A stretch of 64,000 nt of DNA from Kineococcus aurantiacus (GTDB lineage: Bacteria; Actinomycetota; Actinomycetes; Actinomycetales; Kineococcaceae), in assembly GCF_013409345.1 (NCBI RefSeq), contig NZ_JACCBB010000001.1, positions 1,550,001-1,614,000 of the forward strand, read 5' to 3'. Both the position numbers and the translations under genes were made by a program. This document shows, in pieces, positions 42,045-50,868 of the stretch. Every line of letters starts with the position of its first letter. Position 1 is the stretch's first letter. The notes below the pieces were generated by a model. That model had not been told where the DNA came from and did not search any database. It saw only the letters and a list, made by a program, of their open reading frames with translations.

Positions 42045-44390
42045 TCAGAGCTTCTCGACCGGCGCGTACCGCAGCAGCAGCCGCTTGGTGCCCTCGGACC
42101 GGAAGTCGATGTGCGCGATGGTCTTGTCGCCCTCGCCCTCGACCCGCACGACCGTCCCCAGCCCGAAGGAGTCGTGGGTGACGCGGTCGCCGGGGTTCAG
42201 GGCGATGACGGGGCGGCTGCCCGCCGAGCGCACCCCGGGCCGCTGCCCGACGCGCGACATCGCCGTCGAGGAGGAGGCGCCCTGGAACGTCGACTCCCCC
42301 CGCTTCCAGTCCACCAGCGTCGCGGGGACCTCGTCGAGGAACCGCGACGGCGGGTACTGCTGCGGCGCGCCCCACGCGCTGCGGACGGCCGAGCGCGACA
42401 GGTACAGCCGTTCCCGGGCGCGCGTCAGCCCCACGTACGCCAGCCGGCGCTCCTCGGCGAGCTGCTCGGGGTCGCCCAGGGACCGCGAGTGCGGGAACGT
42501 CCCGTCCTCCAGGCCCGTGAGGAACACGACGGGGAACTCCAGGCCCTTCGCGGTGTGCAGGGTCATGAGCGTCACGACGCCGTCGTCCTCGGCCCCGGCG
42601 GGGATCTGGTCGGCGTCGGCGACGAGGGAGACGCGCTCGAGGAAGTCGGACAGGGTGCCCTCGGGGTTGTCCTCGGCGAACTCCTCGGCGACCGCGACGA
42701 GCTCGGAGAGGTTCTCGACGCGCGACTCGTCCTGCGGGTCGGCGCTGGCGCGCAGCTCGGCGAGGTAGCCGGTCTGCTCCAGGACCGCTTCGAGGACGAC
42801 GGCCGGGGAGGCGCCGGACTCGGCGAGGGTGCGCAGGTCGGCGATCAGCTGGGCGAAGCCCTTGACGGCGTTGAGGGACCGGGAGACCAGCCCCACGGCC
42901 TCGTCGGCGCGTTCGAGGGCGGCGTTGAACCCGATGCGCTGACGTTCGGCGAGGACGACGATCGCGGCCTCGGCGCGCTCGCCGATCCCGCGCTTGGGGA
43001 CGTTGAGGACCCGCCGCAGGTTGACGGTGTCGTCGGGGTTGTCCAGGACCCGCAGGTACGCGACGGCGTCCTTGACCTCCCGGCGCTCGTAGAAGCGGGT
43101 CCCGCCGACCACCTTGTAGGGCAGTCCGGTGCGGATGAACACCTCCTCCAGCGACCGCGACTGCGCGTTCGTGCGGTAGAACACCGCGACGTCCTTGTAC
43201 TTCACGTCGGCGTGGTCGTGGAGGCGGTCGACCTCCTCGGCCACGAACGCGGCCTCGTCGTGCTCGTCGTCGGCGACGTACCCGGTGATCTTCTCGCCCG
43301 CGCCCGACGCGGTCCACAGGTTCTTCGGGCGGCGGTCGTCGTTGAGCTTGATGACCTCGTTGGCGGCCGTGAGGATGTTCTGCGTGGAGCGGTAGTTCTG
43401 CTCCAGCAGGATCGTCGTCGCGTCGGGGTAGTCCTGCTCGAACTCCACGATGTTGCGGATCGTCGCGCCGCGGAACGCGTAGATCGACTGGTCCGCGTCA
43501 CCGACGACGGTCAGCTCCCCGCGCGGGACGGAGCCCTCGCCGGTGCCGACGAGTTCCTTCACGAGCACGTACTGGGCGTGGTTGGTGTCCTGGTACTCGT
43601 CGACCAGCACGTGCCGGAAGCGGCGGCGGTAGTGCTCGGCCACGTCGGGGAACGCCTGGAGCAGGTGGACGGTCGACATGATGAGGTCGTCGAAGTCCAT
43701 GGCGTTGGCCTGCCGCAGCCGCTCCTGGTACAGCCGGTAGGCGCGGGCCAGGACCCGCTCGGTCTCGGTGCCGTCCCCGGAGTTGGCCCGGTCGAAGAAC
43801 GTCTCCTCGTCGACCAGCTCGTTCTTGAGGTTCGAGACCATGTGCGACATGGCGCGCGGCGCGTGCTTCTTCGGGTCCAGCTCCAGCTCGCGGCCCACCA
43901 TCGCCATGAGGCGCTGGGAGTCGGCGGAGTCGTAGATCGAGAACGAGGACCGCAGGCCCAGGTGCTGGACCTCGCGGCGCAGGATCCGCACGCAGGCGGA
44001 GTGGAACGTCGAGACCCACATGCTGCGCGCGCCCATGCCCACGACGTCGCCGACGAGGGCGGCGACGCGCTCGCGCATCTCGGCCGCGGCCTTGTTGGTG
44101 AAGGTGATCGCCAGGACCTGCCCGGGCGTGGCGCGCCCCTCGGCGAGCAGGTGCGCGATGCGGTGGGTCAGCACGCGGGTCTTGCCCGACCCGGCGCCGG
44201 CGACGATGAGCAGCGGGGACCCCGCGTGGACGACGGCCTGGCGCTGCTGGGGGTTCAGCCCGGCCACCAGCGAGGCCGGGTCGAGGCCGCCGCGGCGCGC
44301 GGGCGCGGCGGCGGGGACCGGCGCGCCCGGGGTGGGGCCGGACGTCCCGTCGCCGGAGCCGAAGGGGAGGTCGTCGAAGAGAGTGCTCAT
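42045..44390 (-). CDS. pcrA: ATP-dependent DNA helicase PcrA/UvrD
   Basis: The 781-residue superfamily-1A helicase unwinds DNA 3'-5' in repair and clears stalled RNA polymerase. Motifs visible in order: LNPQQRQAVVHAG (Q motif), GAGSGKTRVLTHR (Walker A), DEYQDTNHAQY (Walker B/motif II), GDADQSIYAFRGA (motif III), NYRST (IV) and VVTLMTLHTAKGLEFPVVFL (V) with LAYVGLTRAR (VI). The C-terminal domain (GDRVTHDSFGLGTVVRVEG) is the Tudor-like RNA-polymerase-binding module of PcrA. The N-terminal 40 residues are Pro/Ala-rich. Confidence 0.96.
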   Translation of the reverse strand: MSTLFDDLPFGSGDGTSGPTPGAPVPAAAPARRGGLDPASLVAGLNPQQRQAVVHAGSPLLIVAGAGSGKTRVLTHRIAHLLAEGRATPGQVLAITFTNKAAAEMRERVAALVGDVVGMGARSMWVSTFHSACVRILRREVQHLGLRSSFSIYDSADSQRLMAMVGRELELDPKKHAPRAMSHMVSNLKNELVDEETFFDRANSGDGTETERVLARAYRLYQERLRQANAMDFDDLIMSTVHLLQAFPDVAEHYRRRFRHVLVDEYQDTNHAQYVLVKELVGTGEGSVPRGELTVVGDADQSIYAFRGATIRNIVEFEQDYPDATTILLEQNYRSTQNILTAANEVIKLNDDRRPKNLWTASGAGEKITGYVADDEHDEAAFVAEEVDRLHDHADVKYKDVAVFYRTNAQSRSLEEVFIRTGLPYKVVGGTRFYERREVKDAVAYLRVLDNPDDTVNLRRVLNVPKRGIGERAEAAIVVLAERQRIGFNAALERADEAVGLVSRSLNAVKGFAQLIADLRTLAESGASPAVVLEAVLEQTGYLAELRASADPQDESRVENLSELVAVAEEFAEDNPEGTLSDFLERVSLVADADQIPAGAEDDGVVTLMTLHTAKGLEFPVVFLTGLEDGTFPHSRSLGDPEQLAEERRLAYVGLTRARERLYLSRSAVRSAWGAPQQYPPSRFLDEVPATLVDWKRGESTFQGASSSTAMSRVGQRPGVRSAGSRPVIALNPGDRVTHDSFGLGTVVRVEGEGDKTIAHIDFRSEGTKRLLLRYAPVEKL

Positions 44391-44567
44391 CGTCCGTCAA
44401 GGGTAGGCCTCCGCGACGACACGGCCCGCCGCGCGCGCCGGGTCCGCGCGCGGGTCCGGGGCGGGGGCGAGCGGGGGGGGACACGGGCCGGCGCGCGCGC
44501 CGGGCCGGGGCGCGGTCCTCTGGGAGGAGGGGCCCGGCGGGCGGCGGACGGTCCAGACCGGTCGATG

Positions 44568-44599
44568 GTGGACCGTTCCGGTCCACATCGGTCTACAGT
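44568..44599. promoter_or_regulatory. TetR operator and -10 of the tetR-MMPL unit
   Basis: GTGGACC-GTTCC-GGTCCAC (44568-44586) is a perfect inverted repeat; flanking GTCGATG and CATCGGTC extend it with mismatches. TACAGT (44594-44599) follows and ends 6 bases before the TetR GTG, so the message is probably leaderless and the operator sits across the promoter. Self-repression by the encoded TetR is the natural inference. Confidence 0.6.
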
Positions 44600-44605
44600 G
44601 GTCCA

Positions 44606-45202
44606 GTGCCTCGCATGACGAAGGACCAGATCGACGAGGAGATCCTCGACGCGGCCGCGGCGCTGTTCGCCCGCCACGGCGTCGAGCAGACCTCGATCCA
44701 GCGCATCGCCGACGCCGTCGGCTACTCCAAGACCGGTCTGCTGCACCGGTTCCCCGGCAAGGACGCCCTCCAGGACGCCACGGTCGCGCACACCCTGGGG
44801 GCGTTGCGCACCGTCGCGGCGGACGTCGGCGACGTCCCGCTGGGCCCCGAGCGCGACCGCGCCGTGGTGGAGGCCCTCGTCGACCTCACGGCCCGCCGAC
44901 CCGGCCTGGTCGCCTTCGTGCTCACCGCCCTCAGCGGTCAGGACGGCGCCATCGGCACCGAGCAGCTCGACGCCCTCGGGGAGGTCCTGTTCGGGGCCTT
45001 CGGGGCGCAGCTGAAACCCGACCCGGCCACCACGCCCGCCTTCCCCGAGCGGGGCGCGCGCATCACCACCGCCGTCGGCGGTCTCGCCGTCGCCTCGCTG
45101 GCCTGCGCCGACATCCCCTTCGACCTCGTCCGCCCGCACCTGGTCGCCGCCGCCCTCGGCGCCCTGGGGCACCCCGTCCCGCACCGCACCCCGGAGGACT
45201 GA
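44606..45202 (+). CDS. TetR-family transcriptional regulator
   Basis: The 198-residue protein has a TetR helix-turn-helix (ILDAAAALFARHGVEQTSIQRIADAVGYSKTGLLHRFPGKDAL) and a helical ligand domain. GTG 44606 is chosen by the -10 element; an internal ATG (44615) is three codons later. The stop lies one base before the MMPL ATG, so it probably controls that exporter. A perfect operator-like repeat covers its promoter. Confidence 0.93.
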   Translation: MPRMTKDQIDEEILDAAAALFARHGVEQTSIQRIADAVGYSKTGLLHRFPGKDALQDATVAHTLGALRTVAADVGDVPLGPERDRAVVEALVDLTARRPGLVAFVLTALSGQDGAIGTEQLDALGEVLFGAFGAQLKPDPATTPAFPERGARITTAVGGLAVASLACADIPFDLVRPHLVAAALGALGHPVPHRTPED

Positions 45203-45203
45203 C

Positions 45204-47420
45204 ATGGCCACGTTCCTGCACCGCCTCGGCCGCGGGGCGTTCCGCTTCCGCGGCCTCGTCGTCGGGCTGTGGGTCCTGCTGCTGGCCCTGGCCGGGGTCG
45301 GTGCCGCGACCCTGTCGGGCCAGACCGTGAACTCCTTCGAGATCCCCGGCCAGGAGTCCACGACCGCGCTGCGGCTCATCGGCGAGGAGTTCGGCGACAC
45401 CGCCAGCAGCGCCTCGGCGCAGGTGGTGTTCGAGGTGCCGCAGGGGCAGCAGGTCACCTCGCCGGAGAACGCCGCGGCGGTCCTGGCGGCCGTGCAGGCG
45501 CTGGGCGGGCTGCCCGCCGTGGCCGGGGCGAGCAACCCCCTGGACGCGGCGAACCCCACCGTCTCCCCCGACCTGCGCGCCGCCTACAGCACGGTCACCT
45601 ACACCGTGCAGTCCCCCGACATCACCGACGCGCAGCGGCAGGCGCTGTTCGACGCGGTCGCGGCCGCGAGCACCGGCGGGCTGACCGCCGAGGTCACGGG
45701 CGACGCGACCCAGGGGGTCTCCTCGGTGGGCGGGCCCGCCGAGGCGATCGGCGTCGTGGTGGCGCTGGTCGTGCTGGCCATCACCTACGGCTCGCTCGTG
45801 GCGGCCGGCATGAACCTGCTGACGGCCGTGGTGGGCGTCGGGATCGGCGCGCTGGGGATCACGACCCTGACGGGTTTCGTTGACCTGCAGTCCACGACGC
45901 CCATCCTGGCGATCATGCTGGGGCTGGCGGTGGGCATCGACTACGCCCTGTTCATCGTCACGCGGTTCCGGCACGAGCTGCTGGAGGGCCGGCCCGTGGC
46001 CGAGGCGGTCCCGCGGGCGGTCGGGACGGCCGGTTCGGCGGTGCTGACGGCCGGCACGACCGTGGTCATCGCCCTGGCGGGGCTGGCGGTCGCGGGCATC
46101 CCGTTCCTGACGGAGATGGGTGTCGCGGCGGCCGCGACGATCGTCGTCGCCGTGCTCGTCGCGCTGACGCTGGTCCCGGCGGCCCTGGGGTTCGTGGGCC
46201 TGCGGGCGCTGCCGCGCTCGGCGAGGCGGGCGCTGACGCACGAGGGCGGCAGGCACGCCGCCGTCCCGACGGACTCCCGCGACAGCGGGTTCTTCGCCGG
46301 CTGGGGCCGGGCCGTCTCCACCCACCGCTGGGTGAGCCTGGTGCTCGCCGTCGTCGCCCTGGGCGCGGTGGCGGTCCCGGTGTTCTCGATGCGGACGACG
46401 CTGGCGACGGCCTGGCCGGAGGGCAGCACGCAGGAGCGGGCGCAGGAGGTGCTGTCCGAGCACTTCGGGGCCGGGGTGAGCGGTCCGCTGCTGGTGCTGG
46501 TGCAGGGGCCGGACGCGGCGGCGCGCGGGGCGCAGCTGACGCAGGAGCTCGGGGCGCTGGACGGGGTGGCGCTGGCGACCCCGCCGACCCCCAGCGCCGA
46601 CGGCGACGCCGCGCTCGTCACGGTGGTCCCCACGACCGGCCCCGGTGAGGAGGCCACGACGGACCTCGTGCACCGGATGCGGGACCTCGTCGCCGCCGAC
46701 GCCTCGGCCACCCCGGCGTACGTGACGGGGCAGACGGCCGTGAGCGTGGACGTGTCCGCGACGCTGGCCGAGGCGCTGCCGGTCTACCTCGCCCTCGTCG
46801 TGGGGCTGGCGTTCGTCCTGCTGGTGCTGGTCTTCCGCTCGGTGCTGGTCCCCGTGGTGGGGGTGCTGGGGTTCCTGCTGACCATCGGGTCGGCGCTGGG
46901 GGCGACGACCGCGGTGTTCCAGTGGGGCTGGCTGAAGGACGTGGTGCGGGCCGAGAGCACGGGCCCGCTGCTCAGCCTGGCGCCGATCATCGTCGTGGGG
47001 ATCCTGTTCGGCCTGGCGATGGACTACCAGGTGTTCCTCGTCTCGCGGATGCACGAGGCGCACGCCCACGGGGCCGACCCGGTGCAGGCGGTGCGCACGG
47101 GGTTCCGGCAGGCCGCGCCGGTCGTCGTGGCCGCCGCGGCGATCATGTTCGCGGTCTTCGCGGGGTTCGTGCCCGAGGGCGACGCGACGATCAAGCCGAT
47201 CGCGTTCGCGCTGGCCATCGGGATCCTCGCCGACGCGGTGGTGGTGCGGATGGTCGCGGTGCCGGCCGCGCTGGCGCTGCTGGGGCGGGCGGCGTGGTGG
47301 CTGCCGCGGTGGCTGCGCTGGCTGCCCGTGCTGGACGTGGAGGGGGCCGCGCTGGAACGGCGGCCCGCGCCGGCCGGGGACCGCGGGCCGGCCACCGGGC
47401 GGCCGGCGCCCAGCGCCTGA
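45204..47420 (+). CDS. MMPL-family RND-type exporter
   Basis: The 738-residue protein has the RND/MMPL arrangement: one N-terminal helix, a large exposed loop, five helices with GLAVGIDYALFIVTRFRHEL, a second exposed loop, and five helices with GILFGLAMDYQVFLVSRMHEAHAHG. The paired D-Y dyads are the family's proton-relay positions. MMPL proteins export lipids, siderophores or drugs across the inner membrane. Its cotranscription with TetR suggests inducible efflux; the cargo is unknown. Confidence 0.94.
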   Translation: MATFLHRLGRGAFRFRGLVVGLWVLLLALAGVGAATLSGQTVNSFEIPGQESTTALRLIGEEFGDTASSASAQVVFEVPQGQQVTSPENAAAVLAAVQALGGLPAVAGASNPLDAANPTVSPDLRAAYSTVTYTVQSPDITDAQRQALFDAVAAASTGGLTAEVTGDATQGVSSVGGPAEAIGVVVALVVLAITYGSLVAAGMNLLTAVVGVGIGALGITTLTGFVDLQSTTPILAIMLGLAVGIDYALFIVTRFRHELLEGRPVAEAVPRAVGTAGSAVLTAGTTVVIALAGLAVAGIPFLTEMGVAAAATIVVAVLVALTLVPAALGFVGLRALPRSARRALTHEGGRHAAVPTDSRDSGFFAGWGRAVSTHRWVSLVLAVVALGAVAVPVFSMRTTLATAWPEGSTQERAQEVLSEHFGAGVSGPLLVLVQGPDAAARGAQLTQELGALDGVALATPPTPSADGDAALVTVVPTTGPGEEATTDLVHRMRDLVAADASATPAYVTGQTAVSVDVSATLAEALPVYLALVVGLAFVLLVLVFRSVLVPVVGVLGFLLTIGSALGATTAVFQWGWLKDVVRAESTGPLLSLAPIIVVGILFGLAMDYQVFLVSRMHEAHAHGADPVQAVRTGFRQAAPVVVAAAAIMFAVFAGFVPEGDATIKPIAFALAIGILADAVVVRMVAVPAALALLGRAAWWLPRWLRWLPVLDVEGAALERRPAPAGDRGPATGRPAPSA

Positions 47421-47586
47421 CCGGACCGGCCGGCACGACGCGCGCGGACCCGGCCCCTCGAGGGACGCGGTCGGAAGGCCGATGGTCGGGGGACGGTCGC
47501 CCCGGTACGTGTCCCCGGGCCTCGACCCCAGCCGCTGGGAGCGGCCGCTCGCCGAGAGGCGACGCTCGGGGCGACCGGCCCCCTCT

Positions 47587-49581
47587 TCAGACGCGGCGGC
47601 GCCGCGCCGCCGCGGTGACGAGCAACCCACCGGCCAGGACGAGCGCGGCGCCCGCGGCGAGCCACGGCGCGGTCTGCGCCCCGGTGTAGGCCAGCGGTCC
47701 CCCGCCCGAGGGTGCGGCGGCGACGGCCGTGCTCGTCGGCCGGGTGCTGGGACGGGCCGTCGGGGCCACCGCGGCGGGCGGCGTCGTCGGGACCACCGCG
47801 GCGGGCGCGGTCGTCGTCGGCGCGGGCGCCGGGACGGTGGGCGCCGGCGCGGCCGCCACCGCGTACCGCGGTTCGGTGTCGGGGGCCAGCCCCTGGTTCT
47901 GCGGCAGCCCGAGGTAGGCGGTGAACGCCTCCAGGTCGGTCCTGCCGAGCTCGGTGCGGTCGGTGCCCTCGGCCAGGGTGGTGAAGTTGTCGCCCCCCGA
48001 GGCCAGGAAGCTGTTGACGGTCACGCGGTACTGCGCGGCCGGGTCGATCTCGGCGCCGTCCAGCGTCACGGACTTCACGTGCTGGCCGGCGGGGGCGGCG
48101 TCGTCGTAGGTGAAGAAGAACCCCTGGGACACCCCGAGGGCGAGGAAGGGCCGGGAGGACCCCGCGGGCTGCCACTGCTCCTCCAGCACCCGGCGGACCT
48201 GGGCCCCCGTGAGGGTGAGGGTGACGACGGAGTTCGCGAAGGGCTGCACCGCAGCGGCCTCGGCGTAGGTGACCACGCCGTCGCCCTCGCCACCGGAGGC
48301 GGCGAACAGCAGGTCGTCGCGGATCCCGCCGGGGTTCTCGAACGCGATCTGCGCGCCGGCGCCCTCGGTCTGCTGCAGCTGCGCGTCGGCGATGAGGTTC
48401 CCCAGCGGGGACTGCGTGCCGCGGTCGTCGTCGTCGCCGGAGAACGCGCGGGTGATGTCGGCGGTGACCGAACCCACGGGTTCGCGGCCCCGGACGTCGG
48501 CGAACGCGACGGCGTCGTCGACGATCTGCTGCACGGCCGCGTTCGGGGCGAAACCCACGACGTCGAGGACCTGGTGGCCGGCGGCCACGACGTCCCCGGT
48601 GGCGGTGTCGACGTCCAGCACCAGGTCGTCGACGGCGGTGGAGTAGCTCTCGGCGGACAGCACCGGGCGCGGGACGGCCCGGCCGGCGACGGGGAACTCG
48701 CAGTCGTAGCGCAGGTGGGTGTGCCCGGACAGGATGGCGTCGAACTGCGGGTCGGCGCCCTGCACGATCCGCCCGAAGGCGCCCTCGGTCCCGACGGTCG
48801 CGCAGTCGGTCCCGGACGAACCCTCGTGGGCGAGCAGCACGACGACGTCGGCCTCGTCGTTGGCGGGGTTCCCGTCGGACAGCTGCGCGGCGACGGAGTT
48901 CGCGGCCGCGACGGGGTCGGTGAACTGCAGGCCCTGGATGCCGTCGGGCGCCACGAGGCTCGCGGTCTGCTGGGTGACGACCCCGACGAAACCGACGCGG
49001 ACGCCCCCGACCTCGGTGGTGGCGAAGGCGGGCAGCGCGTGGGACCCGTCGGCCCGCAGGACGTTGGCCGCGAGGTAGGGGAAGGCGGCCAGGGGGGCGG
49101 CGCCGTCCGCTCCGGGCCGGCCGTTCACGCCGAGGCGGTCGGTGAGGTCGGCGTACCCCTGGTCGAACTCGTGGTTGCCCGCGGCGGAGACGGCCACGCC
49201 CATGGCGTTGAGGGCCTTCACGGTGGGCGCGTCCTGCTGGATGAACGAGGTGAACGTGGAGGCGCCGACGTTGTCGCCGACGGACACCACGAGGGTGTCG
49301 GGGTTCTTCGCGCGCATCGCGTCGAAGACGCCCGCGAGTTGCGCGGCGCCGCCGACGGGGGCACCGTCGTCGGTCTCGTCGGGGGCCTCGAGACGACCGT
49401 GCAGGTCGTTGAAGGCCCCGATCTGGATCCGGGTGACCCCCGGCCCGGGCGCGGGCAGCACGTCCGGGATCTGGCCCGGCGTGGTCGCGGCCTGCGCGGG
49501 GACCGCGAGCAGCGGCGTCGCGAGGGCGGTGACGGCGGCACCGGCACACAGGAACCGGACGAGGGGACGACCTGGACGCAT
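47587..49581 (-). CDS. Cell-wall-anchored 5'-nucleotidase
   Basis: The 664-residue protein dephosphorylates nucleotides outside the cell. After a signal peptide (VRFLCAGAAVTALATPLLAVPAQA) come the metallophosphatase motifs (FNDLHGRLE, GDNVGAST, NHEFDQG, GHTHLRYDC) and the C-terminal nucleotide-binding domain (NPGGIRDDLLF, LASGGDNFTTLAEG). A Pro/Thr/Ala-rich spacer precedes LAYTG, a hydrophobic helix and RRRR, a sorting signal of the class E (LAxTG) type. No sortase is encoded in the window. The gene converges on the MMPL gene. Confidence 0.93.
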   Translation of the reverse strand: MRPGRPLVRFLCAGAAVTALATPLLAVPAQAATTPGQIPDVLPAPGPGVTRIQIGAFNDLHGRLEAPDETDDGAPVGGAAQLAGVFDAMRAKNPDTLVVSVGDNVGASTFTSFIQQDAPTVKALNAMGVAVSAAGNHEFDQGYADLTDRLGVNGRPGADGAAPLAAFPYLAANVLRADGSHALPAFATTEVGGVRVGFVGVVTQQTASLVAPDGIQGLQFTDPVAAANSVAAQLSDGNPANDEADVVVLLAHEGSSGTDCATVGTEGAFGRIVQGADPQFDAILSGHTHLRYDCEFPVAGRAVPRPVLSAESYSTAVDDLVLDVDTATGDVVAAGHQVLDVVGFAPNAAVQQIVDDAVAFADVRGREPVGSVTADITRAFSGDDDDRGTQSPLGNLIADAQLQQTEGAGAQIAFENPGGIRDDLLFAASGGEGDGVVTYAEAAAVQPFANSVVTLTLTGAQVRRVLEEQWQPAGSSRPFLALGVSQGFFFTYDDAAPAGQHVKSVTLDGAEIDPAAQYRVTVNSFLASGGDNFTTLAEGTDRTELGRTDLEAFTAYLGLPQNQGLAPDTEPRYAVAAAPAPTVPAPAPTTTAPAAVVPTTPPAAVAPTARPSTRPTSTAVAAAPSGGGPLAYTGAQTAPWLAAGAALVLAGGLLVTAAARRRRV

Positions 49582-49702
49582 GGGCTCGCTTCCACAAGGG
49601 GGGTCGGGGGCGAGCCGCGATCCTGTCAGTCACGGTGACGTCAAGGGAACCCCTGAGCGGGGTCTCACGTGAACTTCAGGTTGCTCAGCGGGGTTGAACT
49701 CC

Positions 49703-50506
49703 TCAAAAACTACTCAGTGCGATGTTCAGGCCACGTTGAGCTACACCGACGAGGCCGATACCGTCCGCCTCGGCGAGCGGCACCCACCGGGCGAGGTCCG
49801 TGCTGCCCCCGACGTCGAGGACCTCCGGTTCCCGGACCTGCACCGGCTCGGCCGTCACGAGGATGCGCACGGCGTGGAAGTCCTCCAGCACCCCGCGCGG
49901 GGAGCGGCCCGTGAAGTGCTCGGCGCCGATCTCGGCCAGACCGGTGACCGTGACGTCCATCCCCGTCTCCTCGTGGACCTCGCGGACCACGGCCGTCAGC
50001 GGGTGCTCGCCGTGGTCGACACCACCGCCCGGCAGCGTCCAGCGCCCCGGGCTCGGCGTCAGCGCGCTCAGCCGGGTCAGCAGCAGCGAACCCCCGGAGA
50101 CGACCACGGCGTAGCAGGCCAGCCGCTGCCGCACCACGGGCGCGCCCGCGTCGGCGGCCGGCGCCAGCCGCACCAGCTCGGCCGGGTCCAGGGCCACGAG
50201 GGCGTCGGCGGCCAGCGGCCAGTCCGTCGGGACGGGCACGCGCCGGGTCCCCGGCAGGTCCCCGGCCGCGGTGGCGGCCAGGACGAGGTGGACGGTGTGC
50301 AGGTCCAGGCCCTCGTGCGCGCGCCGGCCGTCGACCACGGCCAGCAGCTCCCCGACGCGCGCGCCCGGGCCCAGGACCCGCTGCAGCGCGGCGGCCGGGG
50401 TCTCCCCGTGGGCCAGCAGCGCCCACGGCAGCACGCCGTCGCGCACCAGGAGCGAGCCGTCGGCGACGACGGCCGCGTGGACCGCGACCCGTTGCAGGCG
50501 GCTCAC
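49703..50506 (-). CDS. NUDIX hydrolase with a degenerate second NUDIX-like half
   Basis: The 267-residue protein has a proper NUDIX domain in its C-terminal half: LLTRLSALTPSPGRWTLPGGGVDHGEHPLTAVVREVHEETGMDV holds the G-x5-E-x7-REVxEExG box. The N-terminal half (VHAAVVADGSLLVRDGVLPWALLAHGETPAAALQRVLG) mimics a NUDIX opening but has lost the REVxEE residues, so it looks like an ancient duplication turned inactive. Substrate unknown. GTG 50506 overlaps the DUF3817 stop (GTGA), making it the last gene of a SURF1-DUF3817-NUDIX operon. Confidence 0.85.
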   Translation of the reverse strand: MSRLQRVAVHAAVVADGSLLVRDGVLPWALLAHGETPAAALQRVLGPGARVGELLAVVDGRRAHEGLDLHTVHLVLAATAAGDLPGTRRVPVPTDWPLAADALVALDPAELVRLAPAADAGAPVVRQRLACYAVVVSGGSLLLTRLSALTPSPGRWTLPGGGVDHGEHPLTAVVREVHEETGMDVTVTGLAEIGAEHFTGRSPRGVLEDFHAVRILVTAEPVQVREPEVLDVGGSTDLARWVPLAEADGIGLVGVAQRGLNIALSSF

Positions 50507-50868
50507 GCGGCGGGGGTGCCCAGCTGCGCGCGCACGGCCCGGGTGTTGCGGTGCTCGGCGTAGAACGACAGGAAGGGGATGGTCCCGGCCAGCGCCGTGA
50601 GGATCATCCGCCGCCACGACCAGCGCACGCGGTTGCCCAGGTCGAACGTCGTGATGAGCAGGACGACGTACAGCCAGCCGTGGGCGACGCCGACGGTCGC
50701 CACGACCGAGTCGCCCCCGCCGAAGAGGCCGAGGTACTTCTGCGGCATGCCGACGAGCACGAGCACGACGAGCCCGATGCCGGTCAGCCACGCCATCACG
50801 CGGTAGCGGGTCAGGGCCGCGCGCACCTTCGGCGCGGACCGCAGCCCGGTCACTCCGTCAGCGCTCAC
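50503..50868 (-). CDS. DUF3817 membrane protein
   Basis: The 121-residue protein has three to four hydrophobic helices and the conserved VAHGWLYVVLLITTFDLGNRVRWSW and IPFLSFYAEHR segments of DUF3817. The family has no known function but is commonly encoded next to SURF1 or GuaA in actinobacteria, as here. GTG 50868 overlaps the SURF1 stop by four bases. Confidence 0.88.
   Translation of the reverse strand: MSADGVTGLRSAPKVRAALTRYRVMAWLTGIGLVVLVLVGMPQKYLGLFGGGDSVVATVGVAHGWLYVVLLITTFDLGNRVRWSWRRMILTALAGTIPFLSFYAEHRNTRAVRAQLGTPAA

Noticed and set aside
47421-47586. Small hairpins between the MMPL and 5'-nucleotidase genes
   Set aside because: Stems are 5-6 bases with mismatches, no better than expected in such GC-rich DNA.
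47482-49638. 718-codon plus-strand frame opposite the 5'-nucleotidase
   Set aside because: Nucleotidase motifs, signal peptide and sorting signal are all on the minus strand.
49669-49699. GTTCA repeats upstream of the 5'-nucleotidase as a PHO box
   Set aside because: The two GTTCA copies are 25 bases apart, not a multiple of the 11-base unit, and the middle unit is not recognisable.
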